Source: Asterias rubens | Taxonomy: Eukaryota > Echinodermata > Asteroidea > Forcipulatida > Asteriidae | DNA length: 64,000 nt | Reading direction: 5' to 3' | Assembly: GCF_902459465.1 (NCBI RefSeq) | Contig: NC_047081.1 | Span: forward strand, 12,196,849 to 12,260,848 | Shown: piece by piece, positions 36,786 to 50,021 of the stretch | Layout of the letters: every line of letters starts with the position of its first letter | Numbering within the stretch: position 1 is the first letter of the stretch | Position numbers and translations under genes: made by a program | Notes under the pieces: generated by a model | Databases searched by the model: none | What the model was told of the DNA's origin: nothing | What the model saw: the letters and a program-made list of their open reading frames with translations, nothing else

Positions 36786-37996
36786 TACACGTATACATTT
36801 ACATTTTCAACACACATCGGTGGAAGGGTAAGAACAAAATTTAATTCTTTATCCCTGATAACATTTTACCAGTTAAGTGTGTATTGTGTGTGAAGTGGGG
36901 GGGGGGTGTTGGCTGGCGATGTAACTAGATCGCATTCAGTGCCTTAGTGGAATTTATTTCAAAATCTTCCAAAGACACTAAGTGTTAACGTTTTCATACT
37001 AAGTAATGTTCATAGAGTCTTATTGTACAAAATTGAAAGATGTTTATGCAGTACATTTTTTGTTACATTTTGAAGTGCTGCAAAAGCAGTGTTTTTGTAT
37101 AAAGTCGTCTGGTGAAATAAACAAACTATAAAGAAATTTATACTGATATACAGTCTGAAGTGATGCATTTATAGCACTGATACTTAAGAGGTTAAAGTTG
37201 GTTTGACTTTATCCTGAACTTTTTTTTAGAGTACTATCAATAAATAGATATCAATATAAACCAAAAACAAAAATCACAATAAATAGATCACAATATAAAT
37301 ATAAACCACAATAAATAGAAGAACAAACTATTGACATGATTGATGTTCTGTACAATGCATGTAGTATGTACCTTTATTCCATACTCTCAACTTGTTAATT
37401 ATTACAAAGCACCTTTTGGTTGGCATGATTCAACTGTTTATACTATCCACTGGTTTTGGAAAGATAGATCAACAATGCAAGCCAGTGATATGATAAGGGA
37501 AGAATACAGCCATTTGCCCATTATTAATTATTAAAATTCCCTTCTAGGTGGTAGCACGTATTAGTATTCCAGGCATGCAACTCAAGTTTTTGTCCAGAAA
37601 AACAAACAAACAAAAATAGGTTTTACAAAGGAACAGGAAGACTTTATACAGTGTTCTGTATTTTTCAGTTTTCATTGAAACCCAAATTGGCTGATCAGTT
37701 GCATGCCTGTGTTACATTTCATACCAACAGAGTTAAGGGTATACCTCTGGCTCTACACACTACAATGCATGTAGTAATCTACATGAAACATAGTTCTACA
37801 AAGGCTTATTTTTCAAGGTTTCAGAAATTTAAAACTGTACATAATTAGGGTGATAATTTAGATTTAATCAGATTATTATACTTGATTTTAAGTTTTTCTC
37901 CAGAGAAAGGGTCCAGCGCTATGGTATTCTACACTGTACATGAAACCCCAAACCTAATTACTGTACAATAAGGTAATGGTCACCTCTAAAATATCT

Positions 37997-38290
37997 GGGC
38001 CAAATTTCATAGAGCTGCTTAATGGCTGATTTTGTGCTTACTGTACCATTTCCATTTCATGGAGATGCTAACCACAAGCAAAAAGAAAAAGGCGTGCTAA
38101 ATTTGCAGTGCTTACTGTATTAAAATGAATGACGTTACACTGCAAATCCATTGAGAACGCACAAGCTGTCCGCCAAATATTCTTGCTTACCTGTGAAATA
38201 CGCTTACACCTTAGCAAATTTGTCCGATACAGTAATCAAGAAAAATGTTCTTATTTTTGAAGCAGTGCTATTGCTATGAAATTTGGCCCT
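37997..38290. mobile_element. GCTGCTTA foldback repeat, longer copy
   Basis: The ends are GGGCCAAATTTCATAGAGCT and GCTATGAAATTTGGCCC. Internal marks TGCAAATCCATTGAGAACGC and GCTTACTGTA are shared with other copies in the window. Confidence 0.65.
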
Positions 38291-39066
38291 TTCTCTGGGT
38301 TAAAAGCACACTGCCAAAAAATGTACGACAGAACTGGAACCCATACACTTCGCATCTAAAACAGAATATTTGGAGGTACAAAAATAGAAAAAATTCTGCA
38401 ACTAGACACTTTTAGTTATAATTTGTAGTTGCCAACTTTTTATATTTTATAGCAAGATGGTTTTATTTTCTAATATAAATCTAATATGTACACCTTATAG
38501 TGCAATGCTGGAAAAGACGGAAGAACAACATTTACACAAAATACATATGTATTTCTTTTGAAGCATTTTATGCCTCACATACAAGTCGAAGAAAAAAAAG
38601 TACTAAAAAATTTGTACATAAAATTTGTTCACTGAAAAAGACAACAAGGTTACTTCAAAATTGCTTGATCTTTAAATGTGAATAATATAATGGTGTCACT
38701 ACAGTAAATTGTTTCATAAATACTCTGTGTGCAGGTCTTAGCTTTGTAATAGGTGCATGCTGGTATAGTTAGTGACCAAAAGTTACCATGGTTACATGCC
38801 ATAAATATTCAGGTGCAATAATTGTCATCTCTAAGTTAGATTGCTTCATCTTATATTTCATAAAACAAAAAAACAAAAAGGAAAATAGTTACACAAGCAT
38901 ATTTTTCCTACTTTTTTCGCAAACTTAAAAGGGCTTGGATAACTTTTTGTGAACAGCATAATTTCTTCAAATTTTCTTTTTGAAATATAAATTAAGGACA
39001 TTTTTTGTGGATTGACAAATAACAATTTTATTGCAAATCCAGTGAAAGTAAAAGAAAAAGGGTTTT
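38290..39066 (-). other. Likely 3' untranslated region of ZDHHC6
   Basis: Downstream of the minus-strand stop codon, TTTATT at 39027-39032 reads AATAAA on the gene strand. No coding sequence was seen. The distal limit is unknown. Confidence 0.4.
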
Positions 39067-42000
39067 TCATCTTTTCTTCTTCGTATCATCATCATCATCT
39101 TTACCTATATGACCAGCATTCTGTTTAACACATCGCCGTGGAAACCATCCTCTAATTCGAGGTGTTGACTCATCTCCATCATTGATGAACTGCACCTCAC
39201 CATACAACCAGTACCTACAAGACAGAGAGATTTTGTTTAAAGGAATACTGATTTAATAGTTGTATCCCTGATATCAAAACCAAAAATTTGCAAACAAATA
39301 AAAAAACAAAATTAACCTTAACAAGTTCAAGCTCAGTAGTGGTCATCCAAAGTTTTTCACTAAGTTTTATGCCATTCAGTGTCAGAAATAGGATCCTCAT
39401 TCAGTCTCAAGAATAGCCTGATTCTGTGACAGCAAAAGGATCCTACAGTAAGTGTCAGGAATAGGTTCCTTTAGGTAGTGTCAGCATCAGGGACCAATCG
39501 GTAGTACATGTACACTAAACATAACTACTCCAGATGGACAGCAGTCACTAGTTGTTAAATGAACAGAATTGACAACCAACAACCACAGCCCTCGCAGATG
39601 CTCTTAATTCCAGCAGTTAACTACATGTAGGGTAAGACAAACCATCTTGTTGATTTGACCATGCATTTTTTTACAATTTGTGTTTAAAAATATCCAAGAC
39701 AGGATTTGTAAAGAGGAAGTCACGTGGCTATGTTTAAACACCCTTCTACAGTAAAGCCCAGTGCTGGCAATCGTTCAGTAAGGGTCACGTGGCTATGTTT
39801 AAACACCCTTCTACAGTAAAGCCCAGGGCTGGCAATCGTTCAGTAAGGGTCACTTGGCTATGTTTAAACACCCTTCTACAGTATAGCCCAGGGCTGGCAA
39901 TCGTTCAGTAAGGGTCACGTGGCTATGTTTAAACACCCTTCTACAGTATAGCCCAGTGCTGGCAATCGTTCAGTAAGGGTCACGTGGCTATGTTTAAACA
40001 CCCTTCTACAGTATAGCCCAGTGCTGGCAATCGTTCAGTAAGGGTCACATGGCTATGTTTAAACACCCTTCTACAGTATAGCCCAGTGCTGGCAATCGTT
40101 CAGTAAGGGTCACGTGGCTATGTTTAAACACCCTTCTACAGTATAGCCCAGTGCTGGCAATCGTTCAGTAAGGGTCACGTGGCTATGTTTAAACACCCTT
40201 CTACAGTATAGCCCAGTGCTGGCAATCGTTCAGTAAGGGTCACGTGGCTATGTTTAAACACCCTTCTACAGTATAGCCCAGTGCTGGCAATCGTTCAGTA
40301 AGGGTCACATGGCTATGTTTAAACACCCTTCTACAGTATAGCACAGTGCTGGCAATCGTTCAGTAAGGGTAAAACAAGACCAGTACAATGGGATTCAAAC
40401 CCACAACTATAAATTAAGACAATTAATAATTGAATTCCTTATTAAAATAAAAAATATACATTACTTTTTCCATCTGCTGACCATGATGATGTCTTCTTCA
40501 TCTATTTCAATGCGTGGTTCATCGGTTAATGGAAAACATAGACAAGTACAGTAGCCTTTAGATATAGGGAACCAGGAGCCTTCGTAGTCCTCAATCACGA
40601 TATACTCAATCTAAAATATCAACATTAATCAAATCAAATTAATCAGTCTTTGGTTGTATGGATTACTTTGGCTTTTGGATGCCTAGCGAAGCAAGACATG
40701 TAACACAAGTTTTCTGTGTCGGTCTTCTGTCACGTGGTCATAAAAGTCCTCATTGTCGTTTTCAGTCTGAGTCCCCCCCCCCCAGAAAAAAACAAATGCA
40801 AACAAAAAACACACACACAAAAATGAAAAAACTTGCATACAAATAAAGAAGAAACAAATCTTACCATTCGTTCTTTTTTCAGTTGCTTCTGGGCAATCTG
40901 CTCAATCTGCCAAAACAAATAAGGTTGGACTCTTATTACATGAAATTTATGTTTCACTTACAATTTGCATAATACGAACCTTTCTAATTGTCTACTTATC
41001 TTTTTCAACGGCAAGGTTATACATGTTCCGAAAATGCTGTTAACTTACATGCATGATATGTACTCAAAAATTGCAGGATCATGAGAGGGCTTTATCACTC
41101 AAGAAATACAATTGACTTTTGGGATGTACCACTCTAAATCAGCAAGATACACTAAGCTTTATTCTTCTCCTTTTCTTAATTAATACACACAATTTCTAAA
41201 AACCTCAGCTTAGGTTCAAAACAAAACCCTGAGTTGTCAATTGCTGGCCCAACACCTGGCAAAAACTACTTACCGTTAGTGTATACTGTGTACATCCCTC
41301 AACCACCGGCCATGAAATCCCATCTCCCTGTGGCCGTCCCTGCCAGGTGAAGACCTCTAGAAGGTTCCGTTTCCGACCCAGGTTGTACGGATACACAAAC
41401 TTGCTCTCCAGTTTGCTGTGTCTATGCTTTGCCTTTACGAGACGGACAGAATTGACAAACAGATACTTCATTATAAGCTAAAGAAGTTTTTGTCTTTAGT
41501 GTATGTATATTATCTAAGAATAAGAGCACTTGATAAACGACCTACCTGAGTAATGCGGTCTTTATCTAACGCAGCACAACAAGTCTTATGTGTCTGGTTT
41601 GATCACCCTGGGCCAGTTTTGTGAAGCCTTGTACTGCAGCAGGAAACTAGGGTCAGCATAAAGTGTCTTTCATAAACACTTGAGAAGATTTACTGTATGT
41701 TTATACTGGAATTGATTTCATGTATCATTGTTTTCTACTTTTACTAGAAGCACCAACAAGTTAGCATGCCACTTACTTATCTAATAGAAAGCAGTGAATA
41801 GGAAATGAAAAACTGCTTAGCGGTGTTCTATATAAGCAGAAAACTTCTGCTTACAGCATATCAGTCCAAATACATTTTCTGCAAGCTAACTTTGTGTAAC
41901 TCTTTTAAGTTTTAGTGCACTCAGTTCTATGGCTTTGGAAGAATAGTGTACCGTTACTTACCTTTGCAACAATCCAATTTTCTATGCCACTTTCATTTTT

Positions 42001-44707
42001 CAAGATAGACCGGATCTGTAAAAAGGAAATGTAAAATCTCTTGTAAAGTAACAAAATGCACAAACCAAATCAAAACCTGCTTTAGGCTTCTAACCGATAG
42101 TTTTTCTTGATTCAGTGATTACCAAACCAATGCCTCACCTTTGAATAACTGATCAATAATTTACCTGAGTGATAAATAAGAATAAGACAGCGAGGGTAAC
42201 TCCGATGGCTAAACCAACAGCTACAAAGCTCATGAAGAGCTGTGGTAAACCAAACTCCACTCCTAGTGGGATGTTATTGGGCCTTCTGTACTTGCGAGTA
42301 GAATAGAGTTGCTAAAATGAAAAATAAATCAAACAATAAATCAGTTTAATGAAACTGAATCAGTAATGCTCAATGTTGGTCACGGTATGATTAAATCTGG
42401 CAGTGTGACTATCTTCAATCATGAAGGCTGCACTAGGGTTAGTGTCACGGTGATGTCCATAATAAAGCTTAATAAGTTGTGTCCTCAAGTTAACAGAAGA
42501 AAACAAAAACTGCAGTTGGATTTTGATGGGATGGTGATGATTAGGGCCAAGTGACATTTTGTGTAATATTGAGACAAACATTTTGCATTCTTTAAATGAT
42601 TCTGAAAGCCATAATTATTTGTTATTGTTATTATTTTTTATTCGGCATAAAAACACACACAAAATACCTTGTAAATTTCAGAGTAAATAGTGACTGAGAT
42701 AATGATGGTAGCATGGAAGCATCCTAGAGGTGCAAACCAGAGGAAGTAGGTGAAATGGGCGTGGTTACGATGTCCACAACAGGTGTTGATCCAGGGACAA
42801 TGATGGTCCATCTTCATTACACACCTGTAACATAGAGTTATTAGATAATGTGTCTTCAAAGGGTGGAATGGAGGAAGGCGAGCATGTTCCAGCCAGACAA
42901 GTCAGAAAAAGAAAACTCGCTTTATGTTTCATGCAAAGCTCTTTAGCTGATGATAGGTCTTCCTTTGACCCATGTAAGGACACTGTTTGAGCTTGAGACA
43001 TTGATATACTTATACCCCAATGACAAAACAATCTTCTCTACATGTCTTAGCGTTCGTTCAAATAAAAACAAATAACTAATGTTTTAAGGCTTTCTCTTAT
43101 ATTGAATTCAATACTATTGATTGTGGTCCTGTAAAAATAATTCCTCTCCAGTTAACATTTTGAACCAAAAGCGCTGTAGTCTTGTGACTTTTCTCTCAAA
43201 ATTGAAATCAGTCGCTAGTTATATGGAATGAGAGACGTTACCTGTTACAATATCTACAGTGATGTGACCTGGGTGCCTTGAATCCTTTACATACATGACA
43301 GTACTGTAGACTTTTCTCATCTTCAGGATTCTCCTATCATGAAATAAATATGTTGATAACAATTTAAAGTCTAGAAGTGCAGTATTCAGTGAGAGAGTTA
43401 AACACCATCTTTAAAGGCAGTGGACACTATTGGTAATTCCTAAAAAAAATTATTATCATAAAACCTCATTTGGTAACGAGTAATGGGGAGAGGTTGATAG
43501 TATAAAGCATTGTGAGAAACGGCTCCCTCTGTAGTGATGTTGTTTTTGCGAAAGAAGTAATTTTCCACGAATTTGATTTCGAGACCTCAGATTTAGAATT
43601 TGAGATCACAAAATCAAGCATCTGAAAGCACACAACTTCGTGTGACAAGGTTTTTTTTTTCTTTCATACTTATCTTGCAACTTCGACTACCAATTGAGCT
43701 GAAATTTTCACAGGTTGGTTGTTTTATGCATATGTTGAGATACACTAAGTGAGAAGACTGGTCTTTGACAATTACTGATAGTGTCCAGTGTCTTTAAACA
43801 CTGGATCTTTAAAGAGAAAGTACATCAGACCCTCATTACAAAGAAAACTTTGTACAGAGGCTCTGCTTACAAAGAGTGCATTCTGGAGTCCCAAATCTCA
43901 TGTCTGCTTTGGGTTCCTTTGTTCTGCTGTCCTCTTATAACAACATTATAACATTTCCAACATAACAACATTTCCGCTATAAAGAGATTATTTGGACAGT
44001 ACCGGCGGTCTTGATATAGCGAGAGTCAACTGAAATATCGTGACTCTAAATGTTGACAGATGATACCAAAAAACGTAACGTATGCACTTGACATAGACAA
44101 TGCCATAAATGCATATTTTGTACATGGCTAATTGTGTTTTAATGGGATTTTGATACCATCAATAACTCACTTTTTATTAACTACCACTTATTACTGGTGG
44201 ATGTTTGAGTGTGTGCAGTGTACCTTGAGTGAAAGCTTACAGTAACTTTCCTGAATTATAAAATTAAAATTAAAAAACAAATGTCAAAACGGGGAAAATT
44301 TGACCCAGCATCTTTACCTCCAACCCTCTGGCTTTTAAAGGTTGAGTTTGTTCTGAGACAACTTAAGAAGATTTCTTTGATCATTTTTAAGGAAGTTATG
44401 TTTATAACTGAAAGTTTTTGAAGAGGTATCAATGTTTTATTGACACAATTGGACAATTAGTACTTACTGGTTTCCAGCCTAGTGGGACAAACCCAGGACC
44501 ATAGAATACTGCATGAAAGTAATTCCACAAAATGAAAAAAATCCAAGATGACAGAACCACAAAGTGAACAATGCTTAACAGGCTATCCTTGTTTGGTGTC
44601 CAGTAGAACAGATCACACATTACAGCTGTTCCTGTAATGTAGAAAATGAGGAAGAGAGCAACGAATGGCCCCCAGTGGCACAGCTGACGAAACGGTCCGA
44701 AACACAT
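39067..44707 (-). CDS. ZDHHC6: Palmitoyltransferase ZDHHC6
   Basis: This is an ER S-acyltransferase that palmitoylates proteins through a zinc-bound DHHC cysteine. The nine coding exons on the minus strand are 44468-44707, 43242-43333, 42668-42824, 42165-42311, 41962-42015, 41274-41432, 40865-40906, 40465-40610 and 39067-39214. All are phase-consistent and give 394 residues, against 413 in human. There are four membrane segments (about 12-32, 43-65, 136-160, 186-208). The cysteine-rich domain, YCHVCKGFKAPRSHHC onward, contains D117-H-H-C120. The second half carries the SH3-like region (KFVYPYNLG, VFTWQG, GDGISWPVVEGC, WLYGEV, RIRGWFPRRC) that marks ZDHHC6. The tail ends KKKR, a dilysine-type ER retrieval signal like the one in the human protein. 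The vertebrate cluster of palmitoylated cysteines is replaced by a CxCxC cluster (GYCTCLCF) at a similar place. The start is the first ATG, preceded by an in-frame-free acceptor. Confidence 0.95.
39719..40370. repeat. 65-bp minisatellite, about ten copies
   Basis: About ten head-to-tail copies of a 65-bp unit begin CACGTGGCTATGTTTAAACA and contain CCCTTCTACAGTA and CTGGCAATCGTTCAGTAAGG. Copies differ at a few positions (CACGTG versus CACATG or CACTTG; GTAAAGCC versus GTATAGCC). It sits in the last intron of ZDHHC6 (39215-40464). Confidence 0.97.
43411..43796. mobile_element. MITE with GGCAGTGGACAC ends, copy 2
   Basis: It is nearly full length: TTAAAGGCAGTGGACACTAT at one end and ATAGTGTCCAGTGTCTTTAA at the other. 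Internal marks are GGTTGATAGTATAAAGCATT, GATTTCGAGACCTCAG and CACAACTTCGTGTGACAAGG. It lies in the first coding intron of ZDHHC6. Confidence 0.85.
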
Positions 44708-45750
44708 GATGGTGGGCTGGGGTTAATTCTAATTAGAGGATGACGCTCTAGGAAGGCAGTGGGATGAGCATTCCATCCAGTTGTTTATAACCACTGACGG
44801 AGAATTCTGTATTGGAAGATAACATTTAACAAGCATTGACATCATCAGTACAACTTTAAACCTTTGCTTTGATTTGTGTCAAAGAAAAAGTTAGTTCTAT
44901 AAAGATTTAGGAAGCTGTTTTAATATCAAACTTTGCCATTTCAAATTATTAATTTATGCAACCTATTTTTCACTGGTCTAAATCGCAAAGACAAAAATTC
45001 ATCCTCCCCAACAGAGATTGCCAGTGTAAATGGTATTAAATTGGGACGAAAACATTTGTTGACAATTCAAGACAAACAATTATGGAAGGTGTGGTGATGC
45101 AGACTCGACAGTGCCACCTTCAAGCTCGAGCCTCGCTCACACTCTGAACTTGGCAAAGGGGACCAGAACCTGTTGCCCCCCCCAATCCTCGCGTCACTCC
45201 ATGGGCATGGACTCACAGTAACCAACCAGCAGAGACCAGTTTCATCACAGCTGGATAGAAAATGCACCTTTCATACACTAGTCACTATACAACAAAATTA
45301 ACTATCCCTTTATTAATATTCATTCATGCAAATGGTTTGTTCTGTTTTGGAATTGAAGGCCCCGTGCCCCGAAGTCGAACCGAAAAAAGCCGATTTTTTT
45401 TAATAAAAATGGAAACAGTTTTTGTATACGCCACTACTTTATCATTCGATATGAAATAATATAGAATTTAATTTACCTAAATGAGATATCCCTTTTTGTC
45501 AAAATTTGTGAACAAGTGGTGGCCATCATCCCCATCGCCAGCGCGCAAAATGACCGGGCACTGGGTGCGCCCGAAATGCAAACCAAATGAAATGCTCAGC
45601 TATTTTCGATCGTTTCCCCTTTCTCTGTTTACAGTTGTATGTAGTAAGTTTGTGTTGCTAAGGTACCCAAGAATGTACCCAAGAATGTCTTGCAAAACGT
45701 CTCATCATTGTACTCATTGTACTTTGTAGAAAGAAGGAAATCGGCTCACC

Positions 45751-45900
45751 TTTTTCTGTTGTTTCTGCGTGGACTTGTGTGTGTCCATGCGTGAAGTTAG
45801 ATGGTAGAATGGTTCTCTAACATACTTCCCTTCAAAACGTACGTATTGAGTCCAGGCTCTATGTGGTGAAACTACAACATAAACTCGACACAAGTCCTCG
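45751..45900 (-). other. Candidate untranslated first exon of ZDHHC6
   Basis: On the minus strand, CAGAAACAACAGAAAAAG is followed by a consensus donor GTGAGC at 45750. This fits a non-coding first exon about 1 kb upstream of the ATG exon. The upstream edge is not visible. Confidence 0.35.
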
Positions 45901-46157
45901 AAGTTTTTCTGCCCTTCTCACCGGTTAAAACTGATAATGTTGGTTGGTGGCGCTGTTTAACAATTTCGGTAAAACACCACTTTCTGATTGCTTCTCTGCT
46001 GGCCACTGGCCCGGTACTGTGCCATAATTATGACTAGTGTAACAAATTTTGTGTGGTAATGTGATGATGATACACTATAGTCTGATGTGAGCTCATATTA
46101 ATTTTGTTTCAACTAAAACATAATCCATAAAATTATGGGCCCTATAAATAACTCACA

Positions 46158-46320
46158 ATGCAACCAATAGGAGACTTTCCAACGCTAGGCGGCAGCAGAC
46201 ATACCGGGTAAATTTCCATTGTTTACGTAGTTCTGAACATGCTCATAATTCTGAGAACAATGGATTTACCCGGTAAGTCTGCTGCCCTCTATCGTCCCAG
46301 AAAGTCTCCCATTGGCAATG
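46158..46320. mobile_element. Foldback element (MITE-like)
   Basis: GGAGACTTTCCAACGCTAGG and GGCAGCAGACATACCGGGTA are mirrored by ACCCGGTAAGTCTGCTGCC and GAAAGTCTCCCATTGG. The arms are about 60 bp around a short spacer containing CTGAACATGCTCATAATTCTG. Possible inverted flanks ATTGG/CCAAT lie outside. It has no coding capacity. Confidence 0.7.
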
Positions 46321-47259
46321 GCAAAACAATTAATAGCAAGGAACTGCAGCCACCGAATAGCATTTTCACCAAAATCTGAGTGGAAAACGCCGACCGAGAA
46401 CAGGTACAACTTAACAGTAGGCGTACGAGTAATGCGTTCTTTATAAAGTGAGTATTTAGCTAATGCACTTTCAATTAGATATGCCTTTCGTTGTGCGGCG
46501 TCCTACCTTACCAAAGGGCTACCTCCATGATGAGACTTAGCTGACCCAGTCCCGTGAGTACACGTTTTGATCTGAGCATCTATCCTACCTTCTTGGGGGG
46601 GGGGGGGGAATCAAAATGCTCCTACAAGCCATGTTGTTTTGTGACTCAAATACTTTATTTTATTTGGAACAAATCAAGGAGTAAAACTATGCCGATCGTT
46701 AATTTGCTATAACGACAGCTGCGATCTGTTGCCAGTCTAACCCCATAATAATAGGTTGGGGAAAACAGTTGTAAGTAAGCAACACCACAGTCTAGATTTT
46801 ACTCTATTAACTAAGCTGTCACTACCTCCATGGTTACACCGTCATTTGCAACTCAGATATAGCTTGGGCAAATCTAATAATGGAAATTAGGCCAATACAA
46901 GTCTACGGCTATTGACATTACGGGAGCTTCAAAGAAGGAGAGTGTGTATTTTGCTTAGTTTAGTGTCAGAAAGTAGGCCACGACACAAGCTGGGATGGAT
47001 GGCATTGTGTACGTCTCTAAGGTGCTGTAGGATGAGACTTCATTGATTTAGACCTCCACACGGTCTACATGATGCATGGACTGTTAATTGAGACTCAAGG
47101 CTATTATGTAGCATCCTCAGTCTTGAGATGCACATACGGAGTGATCGTGTCTATTGGCAAGTTAACAGAATAAGTGATGTCGCGAATCGTAGACCATTTT
47201 TTATAGCTTTACCACACACTTGCTACAACCCCATCCAAACGTTCAGATTCATTCTATGT

Positions 47260-47622
47260 TTAAGAGGCAGTGGACACTCTTGATAATTAATCAAAATTTA
47301 ATAATTATTATCATAAAACCTTACTTGGTAACGAGTAATTGACAGGTGTTGATAAAACATTGTGAGAAACAGCTCCCTCTGAAGTAACACGACAGTTTTC
47401 AAGAAAGAAGTAAGTTTCCACTAAAATTATTTGAATTTGATTTCGAGACCTCAAAATTAGATTTTGGGGTCTCGAAATCAATCATTTGAAAGAACACAAC
47501 TTCGTGTGGCAAGGGTGCAATTTCTTTTATTCTTGCAACTTCGACTACCAATTTAGTTCAAATTTTCACAGTTTTGTTATTTTGTGCATGTTGATATAAA
47601 ACAAGTGAGAAGACAGGTCTTA
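47260..47622. mobile_element. MITE with GGCAGTGGACAC ends, copy 3 (3' truncated)
   Basis: It starts TTTAAGAGGCAGTGGACACT and keeps GATTTCGAGACCTCAA and CACAACTTCGTGTGGCAAGG, but stops after AGACAGGTCTTAAG without the terminal inverted repeat. Confidence 0.8.
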
Positions 47623-48009
47623 AGAAGAAGGAAAAAACACACACAAAACAAACAGCGCCGTCGGTGTTAAAACCAAACTACTATTATCGCAGCGTGCTAT
47701 TATTTGTTGGAGAAATCTTGATCACGAATAAAGCATTGTTAAAAACCCATAAGTTTACTTTCAGTAGCACAGAAATAGAGCCCATTTTCACACACGTGTA
47801 ATGTATAGCTGTTATTACCCTTCAGTTTCACACCTTTGTTGCTGCCAAGGCCGCTTGACAATTTTGGTCAAGTTTACAAAAACGTTCCGCACACTGTATA
47901 GCTGAGGAAAGACACTGAGAAAAAAAGAAAAGAAAAGAAAAGAACAAAAAAAAAGTGTCAAATTGCACAGGAGTCAAGTTATGTCATAGTCAGAGTGTCG
48001 TGTCTAGTT

Positions 48010-48125
48010 CCAGGTCATGGTACTTGTGTCATTGAGCAAGACACTCAAGTGACTTGACCACAATTGCTACGTCCTTCGAAAAGGACGTAAAACCTCACGA
48101 CCGTCCGAGTTGCTGCGTAAGCACA
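48010..48125 (+). mobile_element. SINE-like tail
   Basis: GTGTCATTGAGCAAGACACT followed by ATTGCTACGTCCTTCGAAAA and GGACGTAAAACC matches the 3' domain of a common invertebrate SINE, from memory of the family. It abuts the MITE at 48132. Confidence 0.45.
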
Positions 48126-48131
48126 TATTAC

Positions 48132-48515
48132 TTTAAAGGCAGTGGACACTTTAATTAATTTGAATTAATCAAAATATTAATTAGCATAAAACCATACTTG
48201 GTAACGAGTAGTGGGGAGCTGTTGATAGTATAAAGCATGTGAGAAACGGTTCCCTCAGAAGTGACGTAGTTTTCGAGAAAGATGTAATTTTCCACGAATT
48301 TGATTTCGAGACCTCAGATTTAGAATTTGAGTTCACGAAATCAAGCATCTGAATGCACACAACTTCGTACGACATGTGTTTTTTTTCTTCATTGTTATCT
48401 TGCAACTTCGACGACCAAAATGAAGCTCAAATTTTCACAGGTTTGTTATGCATGTTGAGATACACCAAGTGAGGAGACTGGTCTTTAACATTCAATAGTG
48501 GCCATTGTCTTTAAG
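48132..48515. mobile_element. MITE with GGCAGTGGACAC ends, copy 4
   Basis: It starts TTTAAAGGCAGTGGACACTT and ends AATAGTGGCCATTGTCTTTAA, with the family interior conserved (GATTTCGAGACCTCAG, CACAACTTCGTACGACA). Confidence 0.85.
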
Positions 48516-49011
48516 AAGATGGGTATTTCTTATCACGTAAATTTGTGTTGCCATTCATTTTTAAAGCCATTACCAAACGTACCAATTGCAAGTACCCCCA
48601 CCAAAAAAGAAAAACAAAGTCTACTGTCACAAAGAAAACACCACATTAAACGAGGCACGATCGCGTCCGCCTGGGTCTCATGCTCTCGCCATATGGACAG
48701 CGTTGAAAAACCCATGTGGCGGCGCCACATCAACAAACTGTGTTTATGCTCAAAATTGCCGAGTTGCAGATTTGATAAAAATATTACTTCTGCTTGAACA
48801 GTTACTATAAGAGAGAATAAATCCCCAGCAAACACGTTTCCTCTCCAACTGTCAACATGCAAAGCCAAACATAATTGACTTAGAAATGCAAATTATGATA
48901 ATAAGTGATGGTGTTTTTATGGCGGTTGCTGTTGTTGGAACTACACCATGGCTCTTAGAAATAACATGACGTCACGATGTGGTTACCTTTTCATAATAGA
49001 TGCATACAAGG

Positions 49012-49236
49012 TCAAAAGCGCTGCTTAGCGCCAAGCACACTTCCATGCTTACTGTTTCAGAAACAGTTGCTGTAAACTTATTTCACTAACAATAAGATTA
49101 GGCGGCCATCTTGCGCGTTCACCATGGATTTGCATTGTAACATCATTCATTTTCGAGTGCACGCCATAGCACTTTAAAATGGAATTCGCACATAAGCACA
49201 CAATCGGCCGGTAAGCAGCTGCATGAAATTGGGCCC
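49012..49236. mobile_element. GCTGCTTA foldback repeat
   Basis: AAAGCGCTGCTTAGCGCCAA at one end and GTAAGCAGCTGCATGAAATT plus GGGCCC at the other. The interior ATGGATTTGCATTGTAACAT is shared with the copy at 34342. Confidence 0.6.
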
Positions 49237-50021
49237 AGATCTTGAATATCAGCTAGGCCAGTAAATCATGAACCATAAAACGAATTGGAAATAAATGGAG
49301 AGATAATGGAGTGACAAATGCACCCAAGAGACTACAGGAATGATACAGAGTCACAAGGGGGCCTACTTATGTCACTTAACATTCCAACGGATATCCTCCT
49401 CCAAGCCTACCTTATAGACCATTATGTCTTTCCTCTGTAAGCAAATGATCGTTTTTCATTCCAGGGGAATCTCTGGCAGGCAAGATAAATCACCCTCTCA
49501 TAATAAATCTTAAAATTAACTCAAAACAAGTACATCAAAGATAGATCGAGTTGAATTGAAATTTTAGAGGTGGATTTTTATTCAACAAAACCAGTATCAA
49601 TAATTCTTATTTGGCAAATTCCTTTAAATGTAAATGTAAAAATATTATAAAACATTTTTGTAATGTTGTGCCCTGGGAAATCCGGATTGTGCTGTACAGG
49701 CCCCGGTCCTGTGATGATAGGGCTAAAAATGTAGCACATACGCCCACCAGGAAGCCAAGAGTTATGAATAGAGCTCGACATTAATTGCCTTCGGTCCTTA
49801 CAGAAAATAAACACACCAACGCACAATCTGCACATCTATATTGTTTAGGAAACTTACACATCAACCCGCATTTTGTACGATCTACATTGCTATACAGAAT
49901 AGTCACTATTTCAGTTTGAAGAACAACTGCAGCTTATTCCATAATGTAATCAAAAAGCAATGATCTGATGGCTCGATTCAATTCATTCAGCGAAATTCGG
50001 GGGCTTCGGTTTTCTTTGGAT

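Noticed and set aside
39719-40370. CRISPR-like regular array
   Set aside because: Units are head to tail with no unique spacers, the 65-bp period is continuous, and it lies in an animal intron. It is a minisatellite.
48533-48868. 111-codon minus-strand ORF overlapping a 99-codon plus-strand ORF
   Set aside because: Mutually overlapping frames with no motif, and next to MITE sequence.
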